The notes below the pieces were generated by a model, which saw only the letters and a list, made by a program, of their open reading frames with translations, was not told the DNA's origin and did not search any database. Made by a program: the position numbers and the translations under genes. DNA of 64,000 nt. It comes from Isoetes taiwanensis (taxonomy: Eukaryota; Streptophyta; Lycopodiopsida; Isoetales; Isoetaceae). Below are positions 32,657-44,883 of this stretch, piece by piece. The stretch is taken from positions 9,637,003-9,701,002 of the forward strand of contig JAJEKV010000006.1 in NCBI GenBank assembly GCA_021234155.1, read 5' to 3'. How positions within the stretch are numbered: position 1 is the first letter of the stretch; each line of letters opens with the position of its first letter.

Positions 32657-33672
32657 ATGGAAGGAGGAGATGATAACGCTGTAGTGCAAATGTTAGGACA
32701 GATATTGCAAGGAGTTCAAAGAATACCGGGTTTGCTCCAAACCGGATGCCTGCCGCAAAAGGATCCGTGAAGGGCGACATTAACAAGATCCTTCGCAATG
32801 TCAAGCAAGAAAGGTTTACGGAAAGGATGTCACGGCGATGATGCGGATGCATGGCTCGCGGGCATAGAATTCTATTTCAGCCAGAAAGAAGACGCTGAGA
32901 AGCGTAAAGTCATATTATTATGGATTTATTACTCACCAGCTATGCTAAGATTTGGTGGGACGATTATAAAAAGATCCATAAGCTTACCTTTGGAGATATT
33001 GACTGGGATGTGTTCCGAAAAGCTTTCCAGCTACATTACTTGCCTGTGGGATATAGATTGGCGAAGATGCATGATTTCTTGAATTTTCTGCAAACAAAAT
33101 CAGTTGAAGACTATATAGTTAAGTTCCAGCAATTGCAGCCTTATGGACCTCCATTCGAGCCAGAACAGTTAGCTGATAAGTATATAAAGGTTTTGAAGCC
33201 AGAGTTGTCTGTTTTAATTGGAGGTGTTACATATTCTAGTTTGGGTGAAGCAATTAGGGCTGCTAAATATAAGGAAGAAGTACTGGAGACAGCACGAAAG
33301 AAGTGTACAAATGATGATGTAGGTTGGAACCAGATTAACAATCGCCGACAAAGAGTTGAGGATATTTTGACATTGAAAAGTATCAATAACGGACAATGCC
33401 AATCAGAAGCAGAAAGTTAAGGGAGAAGTTATTTCGAGAACGTAAGTGCTTCCATTGCCACCAAGTGGGTCATCAAATGAGAGTTTGTCCCCAGAAGTTA
33501 CAGAACATCGGATTGCTTATGGTCTATCCAATCTGCGGAGTGGAAGTACTCCAAAGGATAACCGAGGTAAACAGCCCATGTATGCTCGAGCGATTACCAT
33601 TGAAGACGCAGTCCAAGAGCCTATGCATGTATGTGCAGCTACTGATGGGAATCCACCTGTAGGCCCAAGCTA
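32657..33672 (+). pseudogene. Ty3/gypsy gag, frameshifted
   Basis: It starts MEGGDDNAVVQMLGQIL, hits a stop, then continues in other frames as DADAWLAGIEFYF and a long open stretch. The retrotransposon gag core follows (YAKIWWDDYKKI, FRKAFQLHYLP, KSVEDYIVKFQQLQPY). A CCHC zinc knuckle CFHCHQVGHQMRVC lies at about 33447-33488. At least three frame changes are needed. The polypurine tract follows within 75 bp of the last recognisable gag codons, so the whole pol region has been deleted. Confidence 0.85.
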
Positions 33673-33730
33673 GTGAGATTCGTGTTCTGGGTAAGTTTGA
33701 GAATCTTTCCATGAGGACATGGGTAATTTA

Positions 33731-33742
33731 GTGGGGGGAAAA
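33731..33742 (+). other. polypurine tract
   Basis: GTGGGGGGAAAA lies immediately before TGTGACAC, the start of the 3' LTR. It is the usual primer site for plus-strand synthesis. Confidence 0.85.
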
Positions 33743-35283
33743 TGTGACACACCTAGGGGGTTGACGGACAAGTTAACGTTTGAGTCTTAACCCTAGGGTA
33801 GGAATATTTAGTTATGGAGAATAGCAATGTTTAGGGAATAAGGTAAATACGGTATTCATACTATGGTATTTGATGGAATACGCGATGTCATTAAAATAGC
33901 GAAGCTAAGAATGGGAAGATTTTTACTATTAATTGGAAAAGGGAGGATATTTTCCTAAGCTTTAGGAAAATAACATTATAAAAAGGAAAATATGTCTTTT
34001 TGTGGTCGAAATCTCAGAAGTCTGCCTGCGCCATCAAGCTTTGCTACAGAAGGGAAAAATCAGAACTGGTAGGTAACTGGAGACACTATAAAATCAGTGA
34101 AGGCTTGAGGCCGCAGACGCTAGATTGCTGTGTTGTTGCTGTTGAACCTATAGATAATACCCTGTTATTCATGCCTGCCATGGATTGTTGTTTATGCAGC
34201 CAGCGATCTCTTACAAGCTCAAACTCCTGTTATATGCCTTTGAAGACGTTTCTTATCCATTCTTAGCTTGTCTTAATTTGTCTTCTTCTTCTTCTAGGAA
34301 GCTCATGAAGCTGCTATGGCAGACACAAACCCTTGTTTTCAGATCGAATGGGTCCTGAATCTCGCTTCTGAATGTCATGCAAAGAGTTATGCCTTAAAAT
34401 TGACTAGAATCTTGTCCATTCCGGCTTGTTCCGCTCCTTCCCTGTTAGTTCCAATCGTATTTGCTGAATCCGCCCTGTTCTGCACAGTTTAAAGCTTCTG
34501 ATATACCTTTTAAATTCTTTTGCATCGTTCTTAGTTAATATTTTGCCATTTAATATAAAACTAATTGGTAGAACAGTTGGTTAAGGTTATAGCCCGTTGC
34601 CCTAGTGACCTAGGTTTGAATTCGGCTGAAACCTAACTTTTGTCTAACCTTCTCTTTTTAACCTTATGACGTTATATTGTTCCTTACACTGATATCGAGT
34701 TATTCTACATAGGTTTCTTGCTTGTAAATAATGATTGTCGAAACGTTTTCTTTATTATGTTTTATTGTCTAATATGATTCCAGTGGAATGATAATAAGAT
34801 ATGGTTAAATTGCTTGAATGAACCCGCCCCTTCATCGATGCCGGAGGGCTGGAGCGGTTGAGCATCGTGCATACCAGGTGATTGGTATGTGAACGTACAT
34901 CCGTGTCGCGAACGGTGTACGTGAGAGCCTGGGTGAGGGACTGATCATCCCTGGATAACATTAATAACTGATGATGTTGTGTTGCAGTATTGTGTTTTTT
35001 TTCCAGTTTATCTAGACCCAGGTAACGGTTGCCCACTTAGTCCTTTTCCTGGACTAACCCCCACCACTTCTTTCTCATTTCTTACAGATTAATCTGGTAG
35101 CTACGTGTCTGTCGAGCGAGGGGAGCACGAGTGATAGTAGAGATGCTGTCTTGCGTAGATTCCTACGTAGTTTCAATTGTAACCTGGAGCTTATGAATTT
35201 TATTAATGAAAGATATTTATTATTCGAGTTCCATTACTCTCTCTTGTTTGTTCTCAAGTGCTTAACGCTCTAGGAGTGTTTCA
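33743..35283 (+). repeat. 3' LTR (uninterrupted)
   Basis: It begins TGTGACACACC and ends GTGTTTCA, followed by the target duplication ATACC. It carries the empty TA site matching the pogo insertion in the 5' LTR. Confidence 0.88.
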
Positions 35284-35288
35284 ATACC

Positions 35289-35940
35289 AATGTGGCAAAA
35301 GACATTCAATCGCATATTACCACATTCAGGATCACCCAGATTCCTTTATACTCTTAATTCAAATCATTAAAGCATGATTCTCTTTCAACAACAAAAATAA
35401 TCTAAGCAATCTAAGCTTCCCCTGGAATAAGCGGAAAACCACCCACCCGAGAACCACTTCAATGATGATCCTTTGACTCCTTGTACCTGTTATCCCCACC
35501 TTTCAGCTCCTAGCTCTAGGAAGCAAGCTGCACAAAGAGATACAATGGTGCAGTCAATTCTGATACAACTTCACTCTTTCTGCTATATCTCCTTCATATG
35601 GATGAATTTCTGCCTTATCAGAACCAATCCGGAAAGCTGATTTGAAAATCTTTCCAACAAAGTAAGAATTATCTGAATTGGATCTCGGGTTGCCGAGATA
35701 TAATGCTCCAAAGTTTCGGCCAACAAAACTGCCCAAAGATTGCTCCTTTTGCCTCCTTCCAGAAACCCTCATAGAAACTGATGCCCTTTGGTTTTATCAC
35801 ATGAATTTAGTATAAACTCCTCATACATAGTATGTATTTCTCATGTAATAATCAGTTGAAATACTCTCCATAAGCATCAATAATGAAATGAAAAATTACA
35901 TGCCTGCTAACAGGCCAAGCTCGTTACATTCTCCCCTTCT
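35289..35940 (-). mobile_element. edge of a reversed gypsy-type element: LTR start and polypurine tract
   Basis: Read on the minus strand, ATGAGGACATGGGTTAAATTT is followed by AGAAGGGGAGAA and TGTAACGAGCTTGG. This is the arrangement of a coding end, polypurine tract (35940-35929) and LTR start (35928). The LTR would run towards lower coordinates and may be the site into which the 26-35 kb element inserted. No gag or pol was recognised on its internal side. Confidence 0.5.
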
Positions 35941-37484
35941 AAAATTTAACCCATGTCCTCATGGGTCGTTCCAAAATAATGGAGTATCTAATTGATCATA
36001 AAATTTAACCTCATGACCAACTATATAATAACGCCAACTTATCACCATAATTATTCTTTCTTCCCTTGCTAGCTGTCATGAATATAATAATTTCTTCCTA
36101 CATAATCAATGAGTTGACCGAGCTTGCTTATACTAGCTCAATCTTCTTCAAACATTAAAATTTCTATCCCAAGGAATCAAACCCATCTAGACTTCCATTT
36201 TCCCATTGGAGCACTACACTTCCTCAGTTGAATGAAAAGCATACATGCACTGTAACAAATGAAATTACAAGCTTGAAACCAATCTGCAAAGAACCGCTCT
36301 GCTTTTCAACATATCATTGTGAACTACATATGCCATTAAACCATAGGTTCTATGGTCAGTCTCTGGCCCCTGGGTGCTGCCTCCGGCATCTCAACCCAGG
36401 GGCGATCTCGTAGTTCCTACGGAGTGAAGACGATGAGGTCGGTCCATGGCTTTTCGTTCCGCTTGTGTTCGAAAGGTTGAAGAGAGATAGTGCATCAAGC
36501 TGTTCGCAAGGGCCAACTTGATCCTCTTCCCCAGGGATTGATTAGGTCCGTAAATAGCTTATGCTCATGATAAATAATCTTGGCTACTTATGCCTCCTCT
36601 GAACATTACCCAGATGCCCTTTATCTCACTAAATGGAATCCATTAAGGTGTTTCTTCAAAATTAACTATGTTCCATGATCTGTAACATGCATGGAAAGCT
36701 TTACTTGAATTAGATAAGAAAATGCAGCTCAAAATAATTCCAAGAGGCAACCAACTCGTCTTACGATTCCGGCATACCCGTAGAGATATCTCACCAATAA
36801 ATGCTTTTCGTTTATAAATAAGCTTCTTTATATGTGGCATCTTAATCCTAAAAAAAGAACACTTAACATGAAATGAAGATCCTTCCATGACCCTGCTATG
36901 GCCTTAACAAACATAAGATGCCTCAATACTCAAGTGCCAAATGCCTTATCGTACACAAACCACCTCATATCCTTCCAAACTTGCCTAGCTTGATATATAT
37001 AATAAACAAAGTTAAAGATGTATGTTACATAAGCTAAGTGTATTGACCATCAATGACGCATTTGGCATACACATAATTCGGAATCAAACTCAATTGTTAC
37101 TAACTATGTCTATGCTTATGCATATAATGCGGCAAAACTTAAGTATAATCCAACCAAGCCTAATGCAACTTCACCCATAGAATGAATCTACCATTTTTTA
37201 TAGAGGGTTCTATACATTGAAATACTAAGCCCACCATGGCAACATAGATGCTCAGATCGAACTCAATATGTACTCACACGAAACTTCTTGGGTGGCCAAA
37301 TCCAAAAAGTGACAAGTAGAATACATAGTTAAGTCCGCCAGTCTGAGTATCTCAAGGCTGCAAGTACAGATAATCAATATAAGAGAGCCTAGAATGATTA
37401 CAATCATAGTCTACAATATAGATTCTCTCAAAGAAGCCTATTTAACATATCGGGAATACTTATCAAATATCTTAAGCTATAAAT
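35941..37484. other. no gene recognised
   Basis: AT-rich sequence, probably the decayed interior of the reversed gypsy element. A short perfect hairpin (CCCCTGGGT at 36367-36375 and its complement at 36394-36402) is the only structure noted. Confidence 0.35.
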
Positions 37485-37499
37485 ATAATCTTGATAGAC

Positions 37500-37755
37500 T
37501 TTTTTTTTTTGAAGAACGACAATTTATTATCAAGGAAAATCAAGATACATACACGAGATCTGTGACATGGGACTCAAAACCTAGAGGACGAAATAGTCCA
37601 CTAAGCAAAACCACCCATACACAAAGTATAATCATAATCCTTGTGCCACCTTGAGGCGTTTAATGGCCTCATCACAGTCATCATGTTCTACGTCATCGAG
37701 ATGATCATCAACAGACATCAAATTCTCATGCCATTGAATAGTGCGAGGCAGGATA
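37500..37755 (-). mobile_element. very short 5'-truncated LINE insertion
   Basis: A poly(A) tail on the minus strand (T run 37500-37510) is preceded by AATAAA-like sequence and the last codons of a LINE ORF2 (SVDDHLDDVEHDDCDEAIKR). It is flanked by a perfect 15-bp duplication, ataatcttgatagac, at 37485-37499 and 37756-37770. The insertion is only 256 bp, a typical dead-on-arrival LINE copy. Confidence 0.9.
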
Positions 37756-37770
37756 ATAATCTTGATAGAC

Positions 37771-40526
37771 ATTGCTCACCTGCTCTCTAAATCCACGCCC
37801 ATTATATAAAGCACAATTTCATTAATTATGGACAATACCTAAATTTATGGACCATTTTTTGGCCTTCTCGCATCAATGACTCTTTTCCATACACTAATTG
37901 ACATCCCTGCGAGTGCTGCATATGCCTCAGCAGCATGCACATGTATCTTGATAGTATTGGGTATCTTATCCTTGTTCGATGGTTCCCAAGCATAATCGAC
38001 TAACAGACGTCCCCAGCGAGTGCTGCATATGCTTCATAAACTAGCTACCATCCCTACATGGGTTGACAATAAATGTTACCTCTAGATCATGGGTTGACGA
38101 TGAATGTTACCTCTAGATCATAGACGCTGTAATTTAGAGCCAATGCTAGACGTAAATAAAAATGAGTTACCACATGTTGGGGTCCCTACATGGGTCGATA
38201 TTGGATGTTACCTCTAGATCGTAGATCGACGGTAACTAGGAGTTGTTGGCCTCCATCTCTTCTTCCAACATCAGTCAGCCAACATGTCATATACCAACAT
38301 CATGTGTGACTTCACAGTGTGGATCAAATTAAATTGCAAGTCGCCATATCCATCATAATGCTCATAATGCCATGGTGTTCAAACTGCACACCTACACAAC
38401 CTCCATATTAGCATTGACGTGTACTAGTAGTTAGGATGCAACCTATAATACTAGTTGGGATGCAACATAGAGGTAGAAGAACATGTGTGATGGCATACAT
38501 TTCAACGAGGTGATATTCATATTTGAAATGGCACTCACAAAAAAAAAAAAAAAAACTTAAAACTTAGGGCAATAAAATAAATGTACATGACCTAACCCTA
38601 AATTCTCAACGAATGTATGCCTATGGCGGAGTTGTTGTGCTTGGTGCCGTGCAAACATGGGGAGCTACCGCGGTATAGTAATCGCGGGCTAGTGTTCTTG
38701 GTATGGCCGGCCGTAATGAGAGATGGCATCACCCTAGGCTCGAGCCAGATCGGCTAGACCGCAATGTAGGCAAATGTAGTTTTCGTGATCGGGCTAGGTC
38801 GTGTCGAGGTCTCAAATGCGATACATGATCCTTTTTGTTAATAACCTACAAGTGAATCTCAAAGTCGACCTCAATCATTGCCTCGCTTCTTCACTTGATA
38901 CTTGTTCCATCCCGCCGCGCCATCATCCGCTACTTATGGAGTAAAGCAGCCTTGCTCGCTCCTTTTAGCTGCTAGAACTCATTAAAGAAATAAAAGGGTC
39001 CAAAGACGTATAAAATAATCCAAATCAAGATGATTAGATCCCGTAGTTAAAATATTAATGTGATGCCGTAAGTAAAGTTCTCAAAATTAGGCTTCAAATT
39101 TGGGGATTTCAATCTTATTAATGTTATTTGGCTTCATGCTTACGATCCGTAAATGCTTCTAGTAAAAAGATATGTAAAAGCCTGGCTAAATCAATTTAAT
39201 TTAAATAGTTTAGAAATGAGGATTCAAAAGCTATTTGAATCCTTTGAATCTTATGATCCGTAAACAAAGAGATGATAAGTATGGATGTTTCTAGCTAAAA
39301 AACTTTGTGAATAGGGCAAATCGCAAGTTAAATGGTTTAGCTTTCCGGATATATTATCACCAAGGTGCATCTCGGGAACTCTTACGTGATATGACATGCA
39401 TAATTACATACCTAATCGTAGGTAGGTAAGCGTGTAAGCAAATTGGCCTATGAATGCGTAAAGAGTCCTATGTAAGCAAAATACCGAAAGATTACATATT
39501 GGGCTTATCAAATTTAGATGGAGAAAAGGAACCAATAACTAGTGTGACACAAAGATTATCCTCTCCTTTTATAGACATACATTGGGCGCATCCCAATTTA
39601 GGTGGAGAAAAGGAACCAATAACCGTGGTGACACAAAGATTATCCTCTCCTTTATAGACATACATTGGGCATTTGGAATTTAGATGGACAAAAGTGAACC
39701 AATTTAGTGACGAGAAAGTGAATCTCATAGATTGGGGGCTTATCCTCTATAAAACATATTGGGCTCACCAATTTAGATAGGAAGAAGTGAATCCCATGGA
39801 CTGGGGCTTATCTTATAAACATGGGGGCTTATCCGACCGGGGCTTATCTTATAAACATGGGGGGCTTATCTTATAAACATATTGGGCTCTACCAATTTAG
39901 ATAGGAAAAATGAATCTCATGGACCAGGGTGCCTTATCCTCTATAAATATACCGGGTGACTACCTAATTTAGATAGGAAATCTATAAATATAATCGGGCT
40001 TACTTACCTAATTTAGGACAGGTAATCGTGGATAATGATAACATATTGGGTGGTCTAGGTAGGCAAATGCTTGAGCCTGGTCTACATAAGCAAACATATT
40101 GGGTGGTCTAGGTAAGCAAATGCTTGAGTTTGCCTAAGTAAGCAAAGTGCATCTCATGAACTGTGGCTGTGGGTGATATGACAACCTATATAGGTAAAGA
40201 AGGCTTTGGTGCTCAAAGAATAACAATTTAGATGGGGCCACTAAAATAGCCAGATCACCCTTTTGAAGATTGAGATACTTTTTTGAAGTATCACATTGGC
40301 CTCTTACGTAATTCTCAAGCTAATCAACAAGATGGGCACATGATATTGGGAAGAAATATTAAACAAGAATGGATATAAAAATTATGTAATCGAGACAATA
40401 CAAGTAACTCGCCTATTAGACACAAGATGACCAAAACATAGATTGATAAAAGCTACATAATCAAAAATATGTAAAAGAAACCATACCTCTATTTTAAACA
40501 TAGTAGAGGCAAGACTAGAGTCACTG
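37771..40526. other. degenerate repeats, no gene
   Basis: Local repeats include tgggttgacaataaatgtta/cctctagatca units at about 38058-38240. Near 39498-39760 is an 83-bp repeat beginning attgggc (39498, 39581, 39664), with related words attgggctc and gggcttatc continuing to about 40140. No coding signal was recognised. Confidence 0.5.
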
Positions 40527-40987
40527 GCCAATCGATGCAAATAAGATGCTTAATGATGTTATCAAAGAAAGACGCAGCCGCCAAGCTAGTGATGGAGCCG
40601 ACATCACCTCAGAGTAAAATGCCCAATCTTGCTCAAGAACTGCATAGGTAGTCATGTAATATGGGGTGAAATTTGAATTTGAATCACGTCTGAGGGCAAC
40701 GCCTACATTTAAAATTTGAATTTAAATCATGGGCGGAGGGGAGATGGGGAACGAACGGCCCACATTCAATATTTGAATTTGAATGGTGGGCGGGAGGGAA
40801 GATGGGGAACGCAACGGGCCCACATTCAAATTTTGAATTTGAATCGTTGGCGCTTGGTTGTGAGCCGAGGGAAAGAGGGCCCCTATTTCTTCCTTCTCTC
40901 GTAAGAGCACCACGCCTAGCTCTTGGCACATCGACCTCCATTCTTTGCCGATAACATCATTAAGCATCTTATTTGCATCGCTGGCCA
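40527..40987. repeat. inverted duplication with tandem repeats between the arms
   Basis: About 45-bp arms (40527-40572 and 40943-40987) share gatgcaaataagatgcttaa and the next 10 bases in opposite orientation. Each arm reads as DANKMLNDVI in its own direction. Between them (about 40670-40860) are three units of about 70 bp containing ttgaatttgaat and gatggggaacg. Confidence 0.75.
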
Positions 40988-41289
40988 TACCTTATAGGCC
41001 GCTATCTTCATCTACATCGATATAGCGTATGAGAATAATCATGTGTGCTTATTTTCAAGCTTGTTCGCCTTCATCTATCATAGATCTATGTTCTTCTTGC
41101 TCGTACCGTAGTATGGAGGCCTTTTTTCCCCGCTAGCTTAATCCACATTCTATATGTTTTATTCTTGTTTTCCCCTTTTCATCTATCTTTTTTTTTGCTA
41201 TGCTAGTATGCTTTAGAAGCGCACATCCTTAGGATTATCTTGCTCTATATGTAGAATTACTGAGATTCCATTATTCCATAGGTGCCCAC

Positions 41290-42260
41290 GTGCCTATCCC
41301 TAGGCCGAACTTTATCAAGGGACCCCACTTGTGTAAATAATATGCATGAAAAGCCCTCTGGACAAGCTTTCCAACGAGGAGTCCGAATACAAGAGTTATG
41401 CCAAAAACCGTATACATCGCCACCATTGTGCTCCTCAACTTGGGCGGGCGCCCAATTTGGGTCCCCATCTGCGTAAATGGTATGCTTGAAAGGCCCTTTG
41501 GACAAGCTTTTCAACAAGCTAAAAAGCGCCAAAACCAGAGTCAGAATACATTGGTTATGCCAAAAATCCTATACATTGCCACCACGGAGCCCCTCAAATT
41601 GGGCGGGCTTATTTAGAGCCCCATTTGTGTAATTACTATGCTTGAGAGGTCCTCGACAAGCTTTCCAACGAGCTAAAAGCACCAAAAACTGAGTCCGAAT
41701 ACAAGAGTTATGCCAAAAATCGTATACATCTGCCACCACTGTGCCGCTCAAATTGGGAGCCCGCCTAATTTGGAGCCCCATTTGTGTAAACAGTATGCTT
41801 GAAAGGCCCTCTGAACAAGCTTTCCAACGAGATAAAAAACGCCAAAAACGGAGTCCGGATGCAAAAGTTATGCCAAAAAGTATTCTCGACACCTTCGAGT
41901 TACTCAAATTGGGCGCCCGCCCAATTTGAGCCATATTTGGAGCCCATTTAGATAAATCTTATGCTTGATTATTTTCTTTATCAAAGCCCTCTGAATAAGC
42001 ATTCCAAGGAGCTAAAGAACGCCGAAAACGGAGTCCGTAACCAAACGTTATGCCGAGAAACCTATACTGCCTTTGAGCCCCTAAAATTGGGCGCCCGCCC
42101 AATTTGAGCCCAATTTCAGGGTCTATCTCTATAAATCGTATGCTTGGTTTTTGCCTTTATCGAAGCCCTCTGAACAAGCTTTCCAACTAGATAAAAAACG
42201 CCGAAAACGGAGTCCGGATGCAAAAGTTATGCCAAAAAATTTATTCTGCCATCCCGGAAA
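41290..42260. repeat. tandem array, about 150-180-bp units with GC-rich palindromes
   Basis: Six units are spaced 147-183 bp. Each holds caagctttccaacga, cggagtccg, gttatgccaaaaa and a near-palindrome aaattgggcg-cc-cgcccaattt. Long open frames on both strands come from the repetition and match no protein. Confidence 0.85.
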
Positions 42261-42299
42261 CCCCTTAAATTGGGCGCCCGCCCAATTTGAGCCAAATTT

Positions 42300-42690
42300 G
42301 GGGACCATTTGTCTGGCTTTTGGGGGAAAACATTTTGCCATGCAAGGCAACACCCCCCGAGAGCAAATTGGGCGCCCGCCCAATTTGGCCCTTGGGGGAA
42401 AACTTTTTGCCATGCAAGGCAACACCCCAGGCAAATTAGGCTCACCAATTTGGACCTTGGGGGAAACCTTTTGCCATGCAAGGCAACACCCCCTGGGGCA
42501 AATTGGGCGCCCGCCCAGTTTGGTTTTTGGGGGAAAACTTTTTGCCATGCAAGACAACACCCCCTGGGGCAAATTGGGCGCCCACCCAGTTTGGCCCTTG
42601 GGGAAAACTTTTTGCCATGCAAGGTAACAACCCCTGGGGCAAATTGGGCAAATTGGCCATTTTGGCCCTTGGGAGAAGTTTTGTTTTAAT
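42300..42690. repeat. tandem array, 62-72-bp units
   Basis: About six units contain ttgggggaaaactttttgcc, atgcaaggcaacacc and the same aaattgggcgcccgcccaat palindrome as the longer-period array to the left. The word is shared, so the short-unit array probably grew out of the long-unit one. Confidence 0.85.
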
Positions 42691-43813
42691 ATTAGGTATT
42701 TAAATGGCATAACCTTCTCGCTCTAACCAAGATTTATTGTCGTGCGTAATCAATGGCTAAGAGATTCTTGAGAGTCTTGACAGATTGAGAAGTCAATTAC
42801 TCCACATGAGGTAGAAGAGGGGGGAAATAAGTCACGCTCCCAAGAATTCATGGAGAGGATGGAAAGTATGAAAGATGCTCCACAAAGAAGCTCAAGCACA
42901 CATTGAAGAACTTGAAAAGGCCCCATGTACTTAAGAGCAACCCCGACCCTTTGAGAATTATTTGTTATCTATTCGAGTATTTCTAAGATAGAAGTAACTC
43001 GAATTTGGCCCACCAATTCAGTCAGATTATCGTACATTTAGTCCTAATGTTATATGCTTCATATGTTTGTAAACGATATCTAATGAATGTCTCGCATTAA
43101 ATGTTATTATATCCACTTATGTTGTGCTATACACCCTCTATTCTATACACTTACGAGCATTTGAGATATATATGGACTCACAAGAGCTTCCCGAAGTTGG
43201 TGTCTCCATTTCTTCCCTGTTCCATTCTGGTTCATCTCGTTACAGACCTCAACCTGCAGCTGGTTCGCATGAGCTAATATTGGCTCGCAGATATGGGACC
43301 GCATTTCGCCCATTGTGAATCCATCGGTGCGCCCCGGGTTCGGACCATTCCCGAAAGTGTCCCCGCTTCATGAATCTACACTATGCGGATTTGGCGAAAA
43401 GCCTCTGGCCAAGAGGCAAGACCACCTATAGTGAAGGCACTTTAAGGACACAAACTTGATGGCACTTCTTTGGCTTAATAGATACAAGGCCCCATCTCAC
43501 CTACCTGCACGATTCCCGAAATTTTGCATCATTCTAACAAATAAAACCCCTATATTCTAAAAATTTGGGTCCATTTGGGAGTCATATGGGCTTAGGAAAA
43601 GTCCATATATAATGAAATTATGCTTTATAGGTTAATTTCTATTCTGGAGCGCTAACCTTTCCCAGACATCAGTCAAGCTATAAAAGCCTTTATCTTATAT
43701 ATCAAACAAAACCTCTATTCTTACACTCGAAAATTGCTGGCATGCTCTCACGCATAATCCAATTAGCGTCTTCACAAACCCCAGCTAGAATACGTCGAAC
43801 TAATCCAAACTAT
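42691..43813. other. no gene recognised
   Basis: A short open frame at 43124-43318 (including MDSQELPEVGVSISSLFHSG) has no known domain. Nothing else is supported. Confidence 0.35.
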
Positions 43814-43826
43814 TCAAACCATCAAG

Positions 43827-44572
43827 TTTTTTTTTGAAGGACGAAAGCCAAAAAGTTTATTAATCAGAGAAAAAGTACAAAATTTACATGTCTCATCTAA
43901 CTGTGTAAGCACACAAAGATGCCACAGGAGCACGAGCCTGGAGCACAATGTACTTACTCCAGAATAGGAGACTAATGATAAGAATCAATTCTGAGATAAT
44001 CAATCCGCATGTGATCCACCAGCTCGAAGTCAAGGGAAGAACACTCATTAAAAACGTCAATATCTTTTTAAGGGCCATCAGAATAACACTGCGGTGCGAT
44101 GAATAAATGCCCCGAAAGATGTGGAAGTTCTGCGACGCCCATATCGACCATAGGGAGCCAACCGGAACCAAGGTGAAATGCTCTTTGTTTAGCGCTGAAG
44201 GCCATCCATTGGGATAGGACGCTAAAGGATGCATCGGCAGTTCAAAGGTAATCGTTAAACAAACCTTGTAGCCGGGACCACGCCGGGTTGAACCTCGTGG
44301 ACAATCAAAGAGACAATGCTCAAGAGTCTCAACGTCCGAGAGGCAGAGCGGGCATACCGCAGATATGCGAGGATCATAGCGATGTCGAAAGGCATTAACC
44401 CAGAGCACTGTGGATAACCCCGCCACCACAAGATGAGACTTTAGGGTGGAGCAACCTATCCCAAAGCCATCGCCACGTACGACACAAAGTGGGTTGTGGA
44501 ACATGTAGGTGCCACGCATCCGCAACTGGAGGGGTTGTGGTGCTAAAAGAAGGCGATATACTGATCTGACTA
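43827..44572 (-). mobile_element. 5'-truncated LINE insertion with target duplication
   Basis: The poly(A) tail on the minus strand (T run 43827-43835) ends a copy of 746 bp. The perfect 13-bp duplication tcaaaccatcaag flanks it (43814-43826 and 44573-44585). The minus-strand frame encodes the plant LINE zinc-binding C-terminus, with WVNAFRHRYDPRISAVCPLC and VETLEHCLFDCPRG, and then about 120 residues of hydrophobic tail. Coding stays open across the whole insertion, so it is fairly young. Confidence 0.92.
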
Positions 44573-44585
44573 TCAAACCATCAAG

Positions 44586-44883
44586 TTTCCTTCCATCTCT
44601 AACAAGAATGCCATGATGCAATCCCCAACCAATGCTTACTTTCCTTCATAGATTGTGATGAAATTAACATCTTGCTTGGGCATATTGCTGTAGTACCTTC
44701 CTATCAAATTATATAATTCCAAATGTGGCACTTCATCTTGCTGTAACATTTCCTTCCACCTCAACTCAAGTATGTCCTTATACTTTTAGGTTCTACTACT
44801 ATGTCTGCCACGGCTGCTCCCTACAACCAAGGATATGGCTATTCCAATTAGCATTTGCAATGTGAATATATCCAAATGATACA
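44586..44883. other. spacer or LINE 5' region
   Basis: This lies between the truncated LINE and the first frame of the next LINE. It may include that LINE's 5' UTR. No start or promoter motif is convincing. Confidence 0.3.

Larger units (their letters stand above)
26041..35283 (+). mobile_element. Ty3/gypsy-type LTR retrotransposon, gag only, with nested insertions
   Basis: Two LTRs of about 1.54 kb in the same orientation flank an internal region of only about 1.9 kb. That region carries a gag relic and a polypurine tract and lacks protease, reverse transcriptase, RNase H and integrase. The element is therefore a non-autonomous deletion derivative. The 5' LTR is split by a pogo-like transposon (26374-30650), and a MITE sits in the leader (31878-32198). 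ATACC flanks both outer ends. The 5' LTR start is TATGACAC and the 3' LTR start TGTGACAC, one substitution. The last 7 bases of the 5' LTR (TGTTTCA in the 3' copy) are replaced, and I see no clear primer-binding site. Confidence 0.85.

Noticed and set aside
34755-35036. Minus-strand frame also present at 31336-31542
   Set aside because: It is in both LTRs simply because the LTRs are copies; no domain and antisense to the element.
36367-36402. Nine-bp GC-rich hairpin as a terminator or RNA gene
   Set aside because: Single short stem in eukaryotic repeat DNA with no supporting context.
42129-42710. Open frames of up to 193 codons on both strands
   Set aside because: They arise from the GC-palindrome tandem arrays; no domain and frames open simultaneously on both strands.
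43124-43318. Short frame starting near MDSQELPEVGV as a gene
   Set aside because: Only 64 codons in repeat-rich DNA, no family resemblance, no splice signals worth following.
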